Part shown: one piece after another, positions 32,760-41,088 of the stretch
How the letters are laid out: every line of letters starts with the position of its first letter
How positions within the stretch are numbered: the stretch's first letter is position 1
NCBI GenBank assembly: GCA_017405115.1
Contig: JAFRBA010000060.1
Location: forward strand, 1 to 47,073
DNA from: Kiritimatiellia bacterium
GTDB lineage: Bacteria; Verrucomicrobiota; Kiritimatiellia; RFP12; UBA1067
Reading direction: 5' to 3'
Length of the DNA: 47,073 nt
The notes under the pieces: model-generated
Told to the model about the DNA's origin: nothing
What the model saw: only the letters and a program-made list of their open reading frames with translations
Databases searched by the model: none
Program-made: the position numbers and the translations under genes

Positions 32760-32788
32760 TTGATACGGCAAACGATAAATGGTAACAT
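32760..32788 (+). promoter_or_regulatory. Promoter of the GH127-GH2 pair
   Basis: TTGATA (32760-32765), 17 bp, then TAACAT (32783-32788) preceded by AAATGG. Predicted start near 32795, about 20 nt before the ATG at 32816. Confidence 0.55.
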
Positions 32789-32815
32789 AGCGGAAGAAAG
32801 AAACGAGAGGAAGAG

Positions 32816-34669
32816 ATGAATACGAGGACATTTCTGACATGGACGGTCGCCCTTGCCGCGGCCGAATGCTGCACGGTGGCGTCCGGGGCGGCCTGCGAGG
32901 TGCGCCTGCGCGGGCCGGAGGGCTCGCGGCTCGACGCATGCATCGAGCGGAACGTCGCGAAGACGGATCCGCTCTACCTCGCCGAGTGCTTCTCGCGCAG
33001 GAACGAGTCGCGCCTGTGGCAGTCCGAGTTCTGGGGCAAGTACATGCATTCGGCCGTTCCGTACTGGCAGTACACGAAGGACGCAGCTCTTAAGGCGAAG
33101 ATCGACGCCGGCGTCGAGGCGGTCCTCGCCGCACAGTTGCCGGACGGCTACATCGGGAACTACCTCGAGAAAGACCGCTGCCGCCACGACTGGGACGTCT
33201 GGGGCATGAAGTACACGATGCTCGGCCTCATCCACTACTTCGACGCGACCGGCGACCAACGCGCTCTGGATGCGGCCTGCCGAGTGTGCGACTACCTCCG
33301 CGCGTTCTTCCCGGCGAAAATGCCGCTCAGGAAGTCGTCCGAGTGGAACGGGCTCGCGAGCTGCAGCGTCATCGAGCCGGTCGTGTGGCTCTACCGGCGA
33401 ACAGGGCGCAGGGAGTATCTTGACTTCGCCAAGTACGCCCTGTCGGAGCTGGAGGAGCCGGAGGACAGCTGCCAGATCCTGCGGGAGGCCGAGCGCGGGG
33501 TGCACGTAGCCAACCGAGGCATCTGGACGACCAACTGCGTCTACGGCGTGAACATCGCGATCAAGGCGTACGAGAGCATGAGCTGCTGGCAGGGGATCCT
33601 CGACATCTACGAGGAGACGCATGACGGCCGGCTCCTTTCCGCCGCAGTGAAGACGGCCGAGGACATCGCGGCGACCGAAATCAACATCGTCGGCGGCGCA
33701 GCGTCCCACGAGCGGTGGTATCACGGTGCCGCCCGCCAGGCGCGTCCCTACGCGGCGCTGCAGGAGACGTGCGTGCAGACGACCTGGATGCGCCTCTGCG
33801 CCAAACTCTTCTTCATCACCGGCGAGAGCCGCTGGGCCGACGAGGTCGAGAAGACGTTCCTCAACGCCTATCTTGCGGCGCTTAACGTGCAGAACGACAC
33901 GTTCGCGCAGTACACGCCGCTCGCCGGCTGGCGCGCGAAAGGGTGCGAGCACTGCAGGATGCACACGAACTGCTGCAACGCCAACGGCCCGCGAGGCTTT
34001 CTCGCGTACATGGACGCCTTCATGCGCGCCGCCGACGACACGGCGTTCCTCAACTTCTACACGTGCGCGTCGGTCTCGGGCTGGCTGCCGGCGGGCCGCG
34101 TCGCGTTCGACGTGTACGGCGAGTATCCGCGCGTCGGAAACGTCGACATCACCTACGCGGGCGACGAGGGCGTCGAGTTCACGCTCGCCCTGCGCCGCCC
34201 GTCGTGGCGCGGCGCGATGGCGGTCAAGCTGAACGGCGAGCCCGTTTTCGACGAACCGTCCGGTGGATACTTGCGGCTGAAGCGCAGGTGGGTAGTCGGC
34301 GACAGGGTGTCCGTCTCGTTCGACATGCCGTGTGCGGCGCATGTCCTTGACGGGCATGTCGCCTTCACGCGCGGTCCTGTAGTGCTCGCGCGCGACGCGC
34401 GGTTCGGCGACGGCGACATATCGGAGGTCGTCAAGGCTGACATGGACTTCGCCGCCCCCGTCCCGTACGACGAGATCCGCCCGGTGTCGCTCGACATGGC
34501 AATGGCGTTCTCGCTGCCGCTGAAGATGGGCCCGCACACCGTGCGTACGATACCCGGCCGTCCGGCGCGGGTCGCGTTCACCGACTATGCGTCGGCGGGC
34601 AACACGTGGATGCAGGACTCCTGTTACCGAGTCTGGCTGCCGCTGGAGCTCAACCCGTTCGCAAAATGA
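32816..34669 (+). CDS. GH127-type beta-L-arabinofuranosidase (secreted)
   Basis: A 617-residue secreted enzyme of the DUF1680/GH127 family, which cleaves beta-L-arabinofuranosides using a metal-bound cysteine nucleophile. Features: a signal peptide (residues 1-25), an (alpha/alpha)6 barrel with family motifs SEFWGKYMHSAVPYW, QLPDGYIGNY and WDVWGMKYTMLGL, an ETC motif at 317-319, and the Cys386-Cys387 pair (NCCNANGPR), which corresponds to the catalytic/metal cysteines of GH127 (Cys417-Cys418 in HypBA1). A C-terminal beta-sandwich follows. The ribosome binding site GAGAGGAAGAG is directly upstream. It lies 23 nt before GH2, so the two probably act together on arabinose- and galactose-containing side chains. 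Confidence 0.88.
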   Translation: MNTRTFLTWTVALAAAECCTVASGAACEVRLRGPEGSRLDACIERNVAKTDPLYLAECFSRRNESRLWQSEFWGKYMHSAVPYWQYTKDAALKAKIDAGVEAVLAAQLPDGYIGNYLEKDRCRHDWDVWGMKYTMLGLIHYFDATGDQRALDAACRVCDYLRAFFPAKMPLRKSSEWNGLASCSVIEPVVWLYRRTGRREYLDFAKYALSELEEPEDSCQILREAERGVHVANRGIWTTNCVYGVNIAIKAYESMSCWQGILDIYEETHDGRLLSAAVKTAEDIAATEINIVGGAASHERWYHGAARQARPYAALQETCVQTTWMRLCAKLFFITGESRWADEVEKTFLNAYLAALNVQNDTFAQYTPLAGWRAKGCEHCRMHTNCCNANGPRGFLAYMDAFMRAADDTAFLNFYTCASVSGWLPAGRVAFDVYGEYPRVGNVDITYAGDEGVEFTLALRRPSWRGAMAVKLNGEPVFDEPSGGYLRLKRRWVVGDRVSVSFDMPCAAHVLDGHVAFTRGPVVLARDARFGDGDISEVVKADMDFAAPVPYDEIRPVSLDMAMAFSLPLKMGPHTVRTIPGRPARVAFTDYASAGNTWMQDSCYRVWLPLELNPFAK

Positions 34670-34692
34670 AGCCAAGGCTACTGGAGGTGTAG

Positions 34693-37044
34693 ATGAAGAC
34701 TGTTGCATTCCGCCTAGCGCTGCCGATGCTGGCGGTTGTCTTTGCAGCCACATCCCCCATCGGCGCACTTTCGTCCCCGATTGTCACGCCCCTCTCCGGC
34801 GAGGCATGGGAGTTTTCGCGGCCAGGCGGGGAGTGGTCCCAGGTGCGCGTTCCGCACGACTGGGCGATTGCTGGTCCGTTCAACCCCGCCGAGAAGGGCT
34901 GGCAGGGGAAGCTGCCGTGGAGAGGCGAGGGACGCTACCGCCGTGTCTTCGACCTGACTGACGGGCAGAAGGCGCTCCTCGCGTCCGGCGGTCGGGCATA
35001 CCTGGATTTCGACGGGGTCATGGCGTCTCCTCGCGTCCGGCTGAACGGCATGGACCTCGGCGGAGTCGAATACGGCTACATGAGCTTCACGCTCGACGCG
35101 ACGGCGGCTGTTCGCGGCGCGACGAACCTCCTGGAGGTCGCCTGCTCGACCCTGAAGCACGACTCGCGCTGGTATCCGGGCGCGGGGATATACCGCGACG
35201 TCCGGCTCAAGGTCGTTCCGAAGCGGCACGTGCTGCCCGGGACGATGCGGATATCTACCGAGGTCGAAGCGGATGGGCGGCTTGCCAAAGTGTCGGTTCG
35301 CTACGTGTCGTCGACGGAAGGGGAGAAAGCTTGTCTGCTTGAAATCCCGAATCCGCGCCTGTGGTCGCTCGACGACCCCCGGCTCTACACGCTAGTGGCG
35401 GAGGGGGAGACGTTCCGCTACGGAATACGGACGTTCAAGTTCGACCCGGACAGGGGGTTCTTCCTCAACGGACGGAGGGTGCAGATCAAGGGCGTCTGCC
35501 TCCACTCCGACCTAGGGCCCCTAGGCATGGCCTACGACCACGACGCGATGAAGCGCCAGCTTCTCATCATGAAGGACATGGGAGTCAATGCGCTCAGGAC
35601 GTCGCACAACTGTCCATGCCCAGACGTGCTCGACCTGTGCGACGAAATGGGCATCTTTGTCTGGGACGAGTGCTTCGACAGCTGGTCCCCAGGCGCGACC
35701 GGACGCGGGAATGGCGTCGTGCTCGAGGACTATGTGGAGGACAACCTGCGGCGGTTCGTCCGCCGAGACCGCAACCACCCGTGCGTATTCGTCTGGTCGA
35801 TCGGCAACGAGCTGCCTGGCTGGAGCGAAAAGGGCGACTGGTACCGCTGCGGCATGCGCCGCGACAGGTTCGAGCGCTTCCGCGCGGCGATCCGCGAGGA
35901 GGACGACACGCGACCGGTCGGCATCGCGTGCGCCTGGCTCGACACGCTCGAGGACCTGCCGGGGCTGTACGAGCCGATGGACATCGTCGGATGGAACTAC
36001 GCCGAGAAGTACATTCCGTTCCGGGCAAAGTATCCGCACAAGAGCGTTCTCTACACGGAGTCCGCAAGCGCGCTTTCGGAATACGGCTTCTACGAGCTCC
36101 CGGTCGCGTCCCACAAAAAGGGCTATAGCCTGGACGTCCTCCGCGTCGGCTCCTTCGACCACTGTGCCGCGCCGTGGAGCGACATCGCCGACCATGAATT
36201 CGCGCGCATGGAGCGCGATTCGTACTGCGGCGGCGACTTCGTCTGGACGGGCATAGACTACCTCGGCGAGCCGACGCCGATCGCCAACGGCGGACACATT
36301 TCGACGAACGAGGAGCTTCTTGCAAGGAGTTCATACTTCGGGGCGGTGGATCTATGCGGCATCCCGAAGGACCGCTTCTGGCTTTACCGGTCATATTGGA
36401 ACAGGGGGAGCGAAACCGTTCACATTGTGCCCGCGCACTGGAACTTCGGCTCGTCGGCGGGCGAGCCGCGACTCGAGCTGCCGGTCTACGTGTACACGTC
36501 CGGCGATTCGGCGGAGCTTTTCCTGAATGGGCGATCCCTCGGAACCAGGCGCAAGGGCGACGCGCCCGAGCGCGTTCCAGGCTGCACGAACGACTACTAT
36601 GACGTGTGCGCGAAATACCGCCTTCGGTGGTTCGGCGTTCCCTACGAGCCTGGTGAGCTGAGGGCGGTCGCGCGCCGGGACGGGAAGGTCGTCGGCGAGA
36701 AGGTTCTGCGCACGGCGGGCCCGGTTGCGAGGCTTCGTCTTTCGGACGATCCCTTCAACGCGCCGGAGGCGAAGACGCGATTCGTGCGCGTCGAGGCGGT
36801 TGACGCCGTCGGGACTCCCTGTCCGCACGAGTCCGTGCGCGTCGCATTCTCCATTTCAGGGCCCGGCGAGATCGTCTCCGTGGGGAACGGCAATCCGAAG
36901 GGATATGATTCGTTCAAGGATGTCTCGTCGCATCCCCTCCACTGCGGCATATGCGTCGCCGTTGTCCGGCGCACCGGCGCGGGACGCATCGTCCTCACCG
37001 CGTCCGCCGCAGGACTCAAAGGGGCGTCTTTCGAATTGCCGTAG
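34693..37044 (+). CDS. GH2 beta-galactosidase-type enzyme (secreted)
   Basis: A 783-residue secreted GH2 enzyme. After the signal peptide (residues 1-25) come the sugar-binding domain (VPHDWAIAGPF), an immunoglobulin-like domain and the TIM barrel. The acid/base is Glu373 (WSIGNELPG) and the nucleophile is Glu456 (LYTESAS), 83 residues apart, in the GH2 range. The C-terminus has two further beta domains of the DUF4982 and GH2 C-terminal types. Beta-galactosidase is the likeliest activity, but beta-glucuronidase or mannosidase cannot be excluded. GGAGGTG lies 4 nt before the ATG. Confidence 0.9.
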   Translation: MKTVAFRLALPMLAVVFAATSPIGALSSPIVTPLSGEAWEFSRPGGEWSQVRVPHDWAIAGPFNPAEKGWQGKLPWRGEGRYRRVFDLTDGQKALLASGGRAYLDFDGVMASPRVRLNGMDLGGVEYGYMSFTLDATAAVRGATNLLEVACSTLKHDSRWYPGAGIYRDVRLKVVPKRHVLPGTMRISTEVEADGRLAKVSVRYVSSTEGEKACLLEIPNPRLWSLDDPRLYTLVAEGETFRYGIRTFKFDPDRGFFLNGRRVQIKGVCLHSDLGPLGMAYDHDAMKRQLLIMKDMGVNALRTSHNCPCPDVLDLCDEMGIFVWDECFDSWSPGATGRGNGVVLEDYVEDNLRRFVRRDRNHPCVFVWSIGNELPGWSEKGDWYRCGMRRDRFERFRAAIREEDDTRPVGIACAWLDTLEDLPGLYEPMDIVGWNYAEKYIPFRAKYPHKSVLYTESASALSEYGFYELPVASHKKGYSLDVLRVGSFDHCAAPWSDIADHEFARMERDSYCGGDFVWTGIDYLGEPTPIANGGHISTNEELLARSSYFGAVDLCGIPKDRFWLYRSYWNRGSETVHIVPAHWNFGSSAGEPRLELPVYVYTSGDSAELFLNGRSLGTRRKGDAPERVPGCTNDYYDVCAKYRLRWFGVPYEPGELRAVARRDGKVVGEKVLRTAGPVARLRLSDDPFNAPEAKTRFVRVEAVDAVGTPCPHESVRVAFSISGPGEIVSVGNGNPKGYDSFKDVSSHPLHCGICVAVVRRTGAGRIVLTASAAGLKGASFELP

Positions 37045-37115
37045 CTGGGTTCCGGCAGATTTCGGCCGAGGCTGTCGTTTTGGGCACGGTCTCTCCGCGC
37101 CCCGGTAAAATGTGA

Positions 37116-37121
37116 TATAAT
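37116..37121 (+). promoter_or_regulatory. Extended -10 of the small-ORF pair (near-leaderless)
   Basis: TGTGA-TATAAT lies 8 nt before the ATG at 37130, so the predicted message has 0-2 nt of leader. Confidence 0.6.
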
Positions 37122-37129
37122 ACACGCAA

Positions 37130-37408
37130 ATGCATGTAAATGTTGACAGCGTGGCTCGGTTGAGCAGCAGGGCGGATTACACCATATTTTCATATGGCGG
37201 CAGGTCTATTCGCTTTGTCGCACCGTACAGTCTGCGACGGTATCTGCGCGTCAAGAAGTGGCATGACGGCTATCTGGAGGTCGAGGCAGACTACGGCGAT
37301 GGAACGGAAGTGGACTACATCGACTTGCGTCCCGTGCTTAGAAATCTTATGATTGATCCGAAAAAGTTTCTAAAGCCTGTCAAAAGAGTGGAGGTGTCGT
37401 ATGCCTAG
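37130..37408 (+). CDS. Small protein of unknown function (module gene 1)
   Basis: A 92-residue soluble protein with mixed alpha/beta character (ADYTIFSYGGRSIRFVAPYSLRRYL, WHDGYLEVEADYGDGTEVDYIDL). I do not recognise the family. GC is lower than in flanking genes. It has its own promoter and overlaps a second small frame by 8 nt. The compact, overlapping, low-GC arrangement resembles toxin-antitoxin or other mobile two-gene modules, but nothing in the sequence proves that. Confidence 0.6.
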   Translation: MHVNVDSVARLSSRADYTIFSYGGRSIRFVAPYSLRRYLRVKKWHDGYLEVEADYGDGTEVDYIDLRPVLRNLMIDPKKFLKPVKRVEVSYA

Positions 37409-37558
37409 GAGAAAAGCCAAGGCAATCGCCGACGCTAGCGAAAGGGTGATTTGACACGAAAAGAACAGGCAGGGATCCGGCGCTACATCAAGAAGCATTA
37501 TCTGACGATGTATGCAAAATGGTCTCGCAAGTCCAAACAGGGGTTTTACGTAGGATAA
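37401..37558 (+). pseudogene. Small basic protein, apparently frameshifted (module gene 2)
   Basis: ATG 37401 has a good GGAGG site and encodes MPRRKAKAIADASERVI before a stop at 37452-37454. The next frame opens at 37451 (TTG) and continues as LTRKEQAGIRRYIKKHYLT and on to TAA at 37556, a basic helical sequence. A single -1 shift near 37450 would join them into one protein of about 52 residues. Alternatives are programmed frameshifting or two separate peptides. The family is unrecognised. Confidence 0.45.
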
Positions 37559-37626
37559 GAACGCCTTGTAGACCTCGGTCGGGGCTGTGGCTTCGGGCGG
37601 TTGGGGGACGGTAACGGAATTCCGAC

Positions 37627-38877
37627 ATGAAATCGATATTCATGCTTGAACTGAAGACGCTCGTCCGATCGCGGACGCTTGCGATGCTCACTGTCGCGGC
37701 CGTCGCGTGGATGGTGGCGTTCCCCCGCCTGGCCAGGGGCGACGGAACAGCGGAGGGCCTCCGCGAGCTGACGATACACTTCTCGCTTGGTGGAGTCTTC
37801 GCCCTCCTGGTCGTCGCCCTGCTGGCCTCCGCAGCAGGCTCCGTCGCGCGCGAACGGGCCGCGAAGCGCCTGCAGCTCACGCTGGTGAGGCCCGTGCGCT
37901 ACGCCGCCGTCGCGTTCGGCAAGATCGCCGCGCACACCGTCGTCGGCGCATTCGTGCTGGCCGTGGCCTGCGTCGTCCTGGCGCTGCAGGCAGACCTCCG
38001 CGTCCTGTGCCGTCATGTGCTCTCGCCGACCCTGCCGTCGCCGCGCGAGGAGGCCAGGGCAATGTACGCAGCCTACATGGCGGACACGAACACCCCGGTC
38101 GAGGTGCGTCGCGCCAAGCCCTCCGTCGTGCTGCGGCTCCTGGAGAACAGGGCCATAGACCATTACCAGACGATACCGACGAACGCGTGCGCCTCGTGGA
38201 CCTTCGCCGGGCTTTCCTCGTACGGCCGCACGGACGGCCTGGCGGTGCGCATGCGCTTCACCAACCAGCTGGAGATGCGCCAGACCGTCGAGGGAGTCTT
38301 CCGCCTCGGCGAACGCACTGGCGCCGTGAGCAACATCACGCAGGCCGTTCTCACGGTGCCGGTCTCGGGCTCCGGCGAGCCGGGCACGAAGCTGGTCTTC
38401 GAGAACCACGGCCAGGCCGCGCTCATGCTCCGCCCGAGGCGCGACATCAACCTGCTCGTCCCGTCCGACGCCTTTGGCTGGAACATGCTGAGGGCCTACG
38501 CGGTGCTCGTGTCCGTCCTCGCGCTCGTCGTTTCCCTGGGCGTGCTGCTCTCGGCGGGCCTCGGCCGCCCCGTCGCGCTGTTCGTGGCCTTCGTCGCCCT
38601 CGCCGTCGGCGAGATGAGCCCGAGCGTCGTCGAGCAGTATCCCGACGAGCTGGAGACGAACCTGGCGGACCGGATGGGTCTTGCGATAACCCGGTTCGCA
38701 TCGCTCGTGACTCGTCCTGTGTCGGAGCTCTCGCCGATCGGCGCCCTGTCGCGGGACGAATGCGTGGAGCGGCGCAACGTGTGGCGCATGGTCGCGGTAG
38801 ACCTGGTGGCGCTGCCCCTGCTGCTGTCGCTTCTGGCCGGACTGGTCATTCCGCGAAAGCAGGACGATATGGTATAA
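37627..38877 (+). CDS. Orphan ABC-2-type membrane permease
   Basis: A 416-residue inner-membrane protein resembling ABC-2 transporter permeases. Predicted membrane segments lie near residues 15-33, 56-75 and 97-117, then a soluble loop of about 170 residues with beta character, then three or four further segments between about 285 and 410. The motif ASAAGSVARERAAKRLQLTLVRPV at the second helix end is typical of ABC-2 permeases (ERe..gT...L..P). No ATPase gene adjoins it in the window. The stop TAA lies inside the -10 box of thrH. A weak ACGGAA site precedes the ATG. Confidence 0.75.
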   Translation: MKSIFMLELKTLVRSRTLAMLTVAAVAWMVAFPRLARGDGTAEGLRELTIHFSLGGVFALLVVALLASAAGSVARERAAKRLQLTLVRPVRYAAVAFGKIAAHTVVGAFVLAVACVVLALQADLRVLCRHVLSPTLPSPREEARAMYAAYMADTNTPVEVRRAKPSVVLRLLENRAIDHYQTIPTNACASWTFAGLSSYGRTDGLAVRMRFTNQLEMRQTVEGVFRLGERTGAVSNITQAVLTVPVSGSGEPGTKLVFENHGQAALMLRPRRDINLLVPSDAFGWNMLRAYAVLVSVLALVVSLGVLLSAGLGRPVALFVAFVALAVGEMSPSVVEQYPDELETNLADRMGLAITRFASLVTRPVSELSPIGALSRDECVERRNVWRMVAVDLVALPLLLSLLAGLVIPRKQDDMV

Positions 38878-38878
38878 T
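38873..38878 (+). promoter_or_regulatory. Extended -10 of thrH-nadA, overlapping a stop codon
   Basis: ATATGG-TATAAT. The TAA of the permease gene (38875-38877) is part of the -10 hexamer. The predicted start, near 38885, leaves a 13-nt leader with GGAGG before the ATG at 38898. Confidence 0.7.
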
Positions 38879-38897
38879 GTGCGGAAACGGAGGTAGG

Positions 38898-39497
38898 ATG
38901 AACATAGTGTGCCTAGACCTTGAGGGGGTTCTCGTGCCGGAGATATGGATCGCCTTTGCCGAGGCGACTGGGATCCCCGAGTTCCGCCGCACGACGCGCG
39001 ACGAACCCGACTACGACAAGCTGATGCGCTTCAGGCTGGACCTTCTCGCCAGGCACGGCCTCGGCCTCGGCGAGATACAAGCGGCGATCGCCGGCGTCGA
39101 GCCTCTCGAGGGTGCCAGGGAGTTCCTCGACGCGCTGCGCGTACGGACGCAGGTCGTGATAATCTCCGACACGTTCGAGCAATTCGCCCGTCCGCTCATG
39201 CGCAAGCTCGGCTGGCCGACTCTCTTCTGCAACACCCTCGAGGTCGGGGAGGGCGGAAGGGTGACGGGCTACCGCTTGCGCTGCTCGCAGTCGAAGCTGA
39301 CGACGGTCAAGGCGCTGCAGAGCTGCGGGTTCGAGACGATCGCGGCGGGCGACAGCTTCAACGACATCGCGATGATACGCGCCTCCAAGGCGGGCTTCCT
39401 CTTCCGCTCGACAGAGCGGATAAAGGCGGAAAACCCCGATCTGCCGGCAGTTGAGACCTATGACGACTTCCTGAAGGGGATACTAGATGCTCTCTGA
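38898..39497 (+). CDS. thrH: Phosphoserine phosphatase/homoserine phosphotransferase ThrH
   Basis: A 199-residue HAD-family enzyme that dephosphorylates phosphoserine and can transfer the phosphate to homoserine. It matches Pseudomonas ThrH closely: CLDLEGVLVPEIWIAFAE (nucleophile Asp7, with Glu9 in place of the usual second Asp), the Thr/Ser motif in IISDTFEQF, and GDSFNDIAMI for metal binding. The length equals that of the family (about 200). ATG 38898 follows a GGAGG site; the same frame is open further upstream, but that is a high-GC artefact across the permease. Its end overlaps nadA by 11 nt, suggesting coupling of serine/threonine and NAD synthesis. Confidence 0.93.
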   Translation: MNIVCLDLEGVLVPEIWIAFAEATGIPEFRRTTRDEPDYDKLMRFRLDLLARHGLGLGEIQAAIAGVEPLEGAREFLDALRVRTQVVIISDTFEQFARPLMRKLGWPTLFCNTLEVGEGGRVTGYRLRCSQSKLTTVKALQSCGFETIAAGDSFNDIAMIRASKAGFLFRSTERIKAENPDLPAVETYDDFLKGILDAL

Positions 39498-40386
39498 CGA
39501 GATCCGCAGACTGGCCGAGGTGCGCCGAGCCGTCATCCTCGCCCACAACTACTGCCGCGGCGAGGTGCAGGACGTCGCGGACTTCACCGGCGACTCGCTG
39601 GAGCTGGCCAGGAAGGCGACCGAGGTCAAGGCGGACGTGATCGTCTTCTGCGGCGTGTACTTCATGGCCGAGACCGCGAAGATACTCAACCCGTCGAAGA
39701 CCGTGCTGATTCCTGATCCGACTGCCGGCTGCCCGATGGCCGACATGGTGACGGCGGAGCAGCTGCGCGAGCTGAAGTCGCGCCATCCCGGGGCGAAGTC
39801 CGTGTGCTACGTCAACTCCACCGCCGAGGTCAAGGCCGAGTGCGACATCTGCGTGACGAGCGGCAACGCCGAGCGCGTCATGGCGCTCTTTCCGCCCGAG
39901 CAGGAGATAATCTTCGTGCCGGACCAGCATCTGGGCGGGCACATCGCCGGCATCCTGGGCCGGTCCTACGTGCTATGGCCGGGGTACTGCCCGACGCACG
40001 CCGCGATCACGGCCAATGCCATCGCGGAGGCGCGGCGGCTGCATCCCGGCGCGCCGGTGCTGGTGCACCCCGAGTGCGCGCGCGACGTCCGCGAAGCCGC
40101 GGACGAGCGGCTCTCCACCGGCGGAATGTGCCGCTACGCCCGCGAATCCGCCGCGCCGGAGATCGTCGTTGGCACGGAGGTGGGCATACTGCACCGCCTG
40201 CGCAGGGAGAACCCCGGCAAGCGGTTCTATCCCGTCAACGAGCGGCTTGTCTGCCCGAACATGAAGAAGAACACGCTCGAGAACCTGCTCGACTCGCTCG
40301 TGGAGATGAAGACCGAGGTCGTGGTTCCCGAGGAGACGTCCGCGCGCGCGAAGCGCGCCATCGACGCGATGCTAGCCGTTCCGTGA
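39487..40386 (+). CDS. nadA: Quinolinate synthase A
   Basis: A 299-residue [4Fe-4S] enzyme that condenses iminoaspartate with dihydroxyacetone phosphate to make quinolinate in NAD synthesis. The three cluster ligands are visible: Cys82 (TAGCPMAD), Cys168 (WPGYCPTHA) and Cys256 (LVCPNMKK), with the spacing of the Thermotoga enzyme. LAHNYCRGEVQDVADFTGDS is the conserved N-terminus. The length is that of the short, single-domain type. It overlaps thrH; nadB and nadC are not in the window. Confidence 0.96.
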   Translation: MLSDEIRRLAEVRRAVILAHNYCRGEVQDVADFTGDSLELARKATEVKADVIVFCGVYFMAETAKILNPSKTVLIPDPTAGCPMADMVTAEQLRELKSRHPGAKSVCYVNSTAEVKAECDICVTSGNAERVMALFPPEQEIIFVPDQHLGGHIAGILGRSYVLWPGYCPTHAAITANAIAEARRLHPGAPVLVHPECARDVREAADERLSTGGMCRYARESAAPEIVVGTEVGILHRLRRENPGKRFYPVNERLVCPNMKKNTLENLLDSLVEMKTEVVVPEETSARAKRAIDAMLAVP

Positions 40387-40394
40387 ATTTATGG

Positions 40395-40400
40395 TATAAT
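40395..40400 (+). promoter_or_regulatory. Extended -10 of ruvA (near-leaderless)
   Basis: TTATGG-TATAAT lies 8 nt upstream of the ruvA ATG at 40409. The predicted leader is about 2 nt and there is no ribosome binding site. No -35 is recognisable. Confidence 0.7.
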
Positions 40401-40408
40401 AAGCAAGC

Positions 40409-40993
40409 ATGATTGCGTACGTTAGGGGAATTCTGGCCGAGAAGGAGCCGATGCGCGTCGTCGTCGAGGCGGCGGGCGTCGGCTACGAGGCGTTCATCCC
40501 GCTCTCGACGTACGACCGGCTGCCGCGCGAGGGCGAGGAGGTTCGGCTTCTCGTCGCGCACTGCGTGCGGGAGGACGACGAAGTGCTCTACGGCTTTGCG
40601 ACTGCCGACGAGCGCGAGATGTTCGGCAGGCTCACGGGGGTAAGCGGGGTGGGCCCGAAGATCGCGATAGCCATCCTCTCCGGTTCGTCCGTGGGCGAGC
40701 TGGCATCGGCGATCGCCGGCGGCGACTCTAAGAGGATCTCGGCGATAAAGGGGGTCGGCAAGAAGACTGCCGAGAAGATATGCGTCGAGCTGCGCGACAA
40801 GGTTGGCGCGTTCGCCGCGCGTGCGGCAGGAGGCGGGTCCGCGAAGCCGATGCTGCAGGACGCGGTTCTGGCGCTCCGCTCGCTCGGCTTCAACGAGGAG
40901 ACGGCTTCGAAGATGGTGGCCGACGTCGTGGCGAAGAACCCCGGCGCGGACACGGTGGAGCAGATCATCAAGCAGGCGCTTCTGCTTCGATAG
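40409..40993 (+). CDS. ruvA: Holliday junction branch migration protein RuvA
   Basis: A 194-residue DNA repair protein that binds four-way junctions and loads RuvB. It has an N-terminal OB fold (MIAYVRGILAEKEP...YLYGF-type, here DEVLYGF), two helix-hairpin-helix motifs (LTGVSGVGPKIAIAILS and IKGVGKKTAEKICVEL) and a C-terminal RuvB-binding three-helix domain (DAVLALRSLGFNEETA). Full family length. ruvB and ruvC are not in the window. It has its own promoter and is followed by alaS. Confidence 0.96.
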   Translation: MIAYVRGILAEKEPMRVVVEAAGVGYEAFIPLSTYDRLPREGEEVRLLVAHCVREDDEVLYGFATADEREMFGRLTGVSGVGPKIAIAILSGSSVGELASAIAGGDSKRISAIKGVGKKTAEKICVELRDKVGAFAARAAGGGSAKPMLQDAVLALRSLGFNEETASKMVADVVAKNPGADTVEQIIKQALLLR

Positions 40994-41056
40994 GGCGTCA
41001 AAAGTTCTTTCCCTTTGCCGCGCTTGCGACGTTCGGCGCATGGGCGGAAAATATGG

Positions 41057-41062
41057 TATAAT
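41057..41062 (+). promoter_or_regulatory. Extended -10 of alaS
   Basis: AATATGG-TATAAT. The predicted start near 41069 gives a leader of about 20 nt with an AAAGGGAAG site before the ATG at 41089. Confidence 0.7.
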
Positions 41063-41088
41063 TCGCAAACAACAAAGGGAAGAAAAAG

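Noticed and set aside
37045..37110. Terminator after the GH2 gene (TGCCG...CGGCA)
   Set aside because: The stem is only 5 bp with an 11-nt loop and no T-run follows.
37707..38897. Upstream extension of thrH across the permease gene
   Set aside because: The extension is Arg-rich shadow sequence over a good membrane protein. ThrH homology begins exactly at 38898, which has a ribosome binding site.
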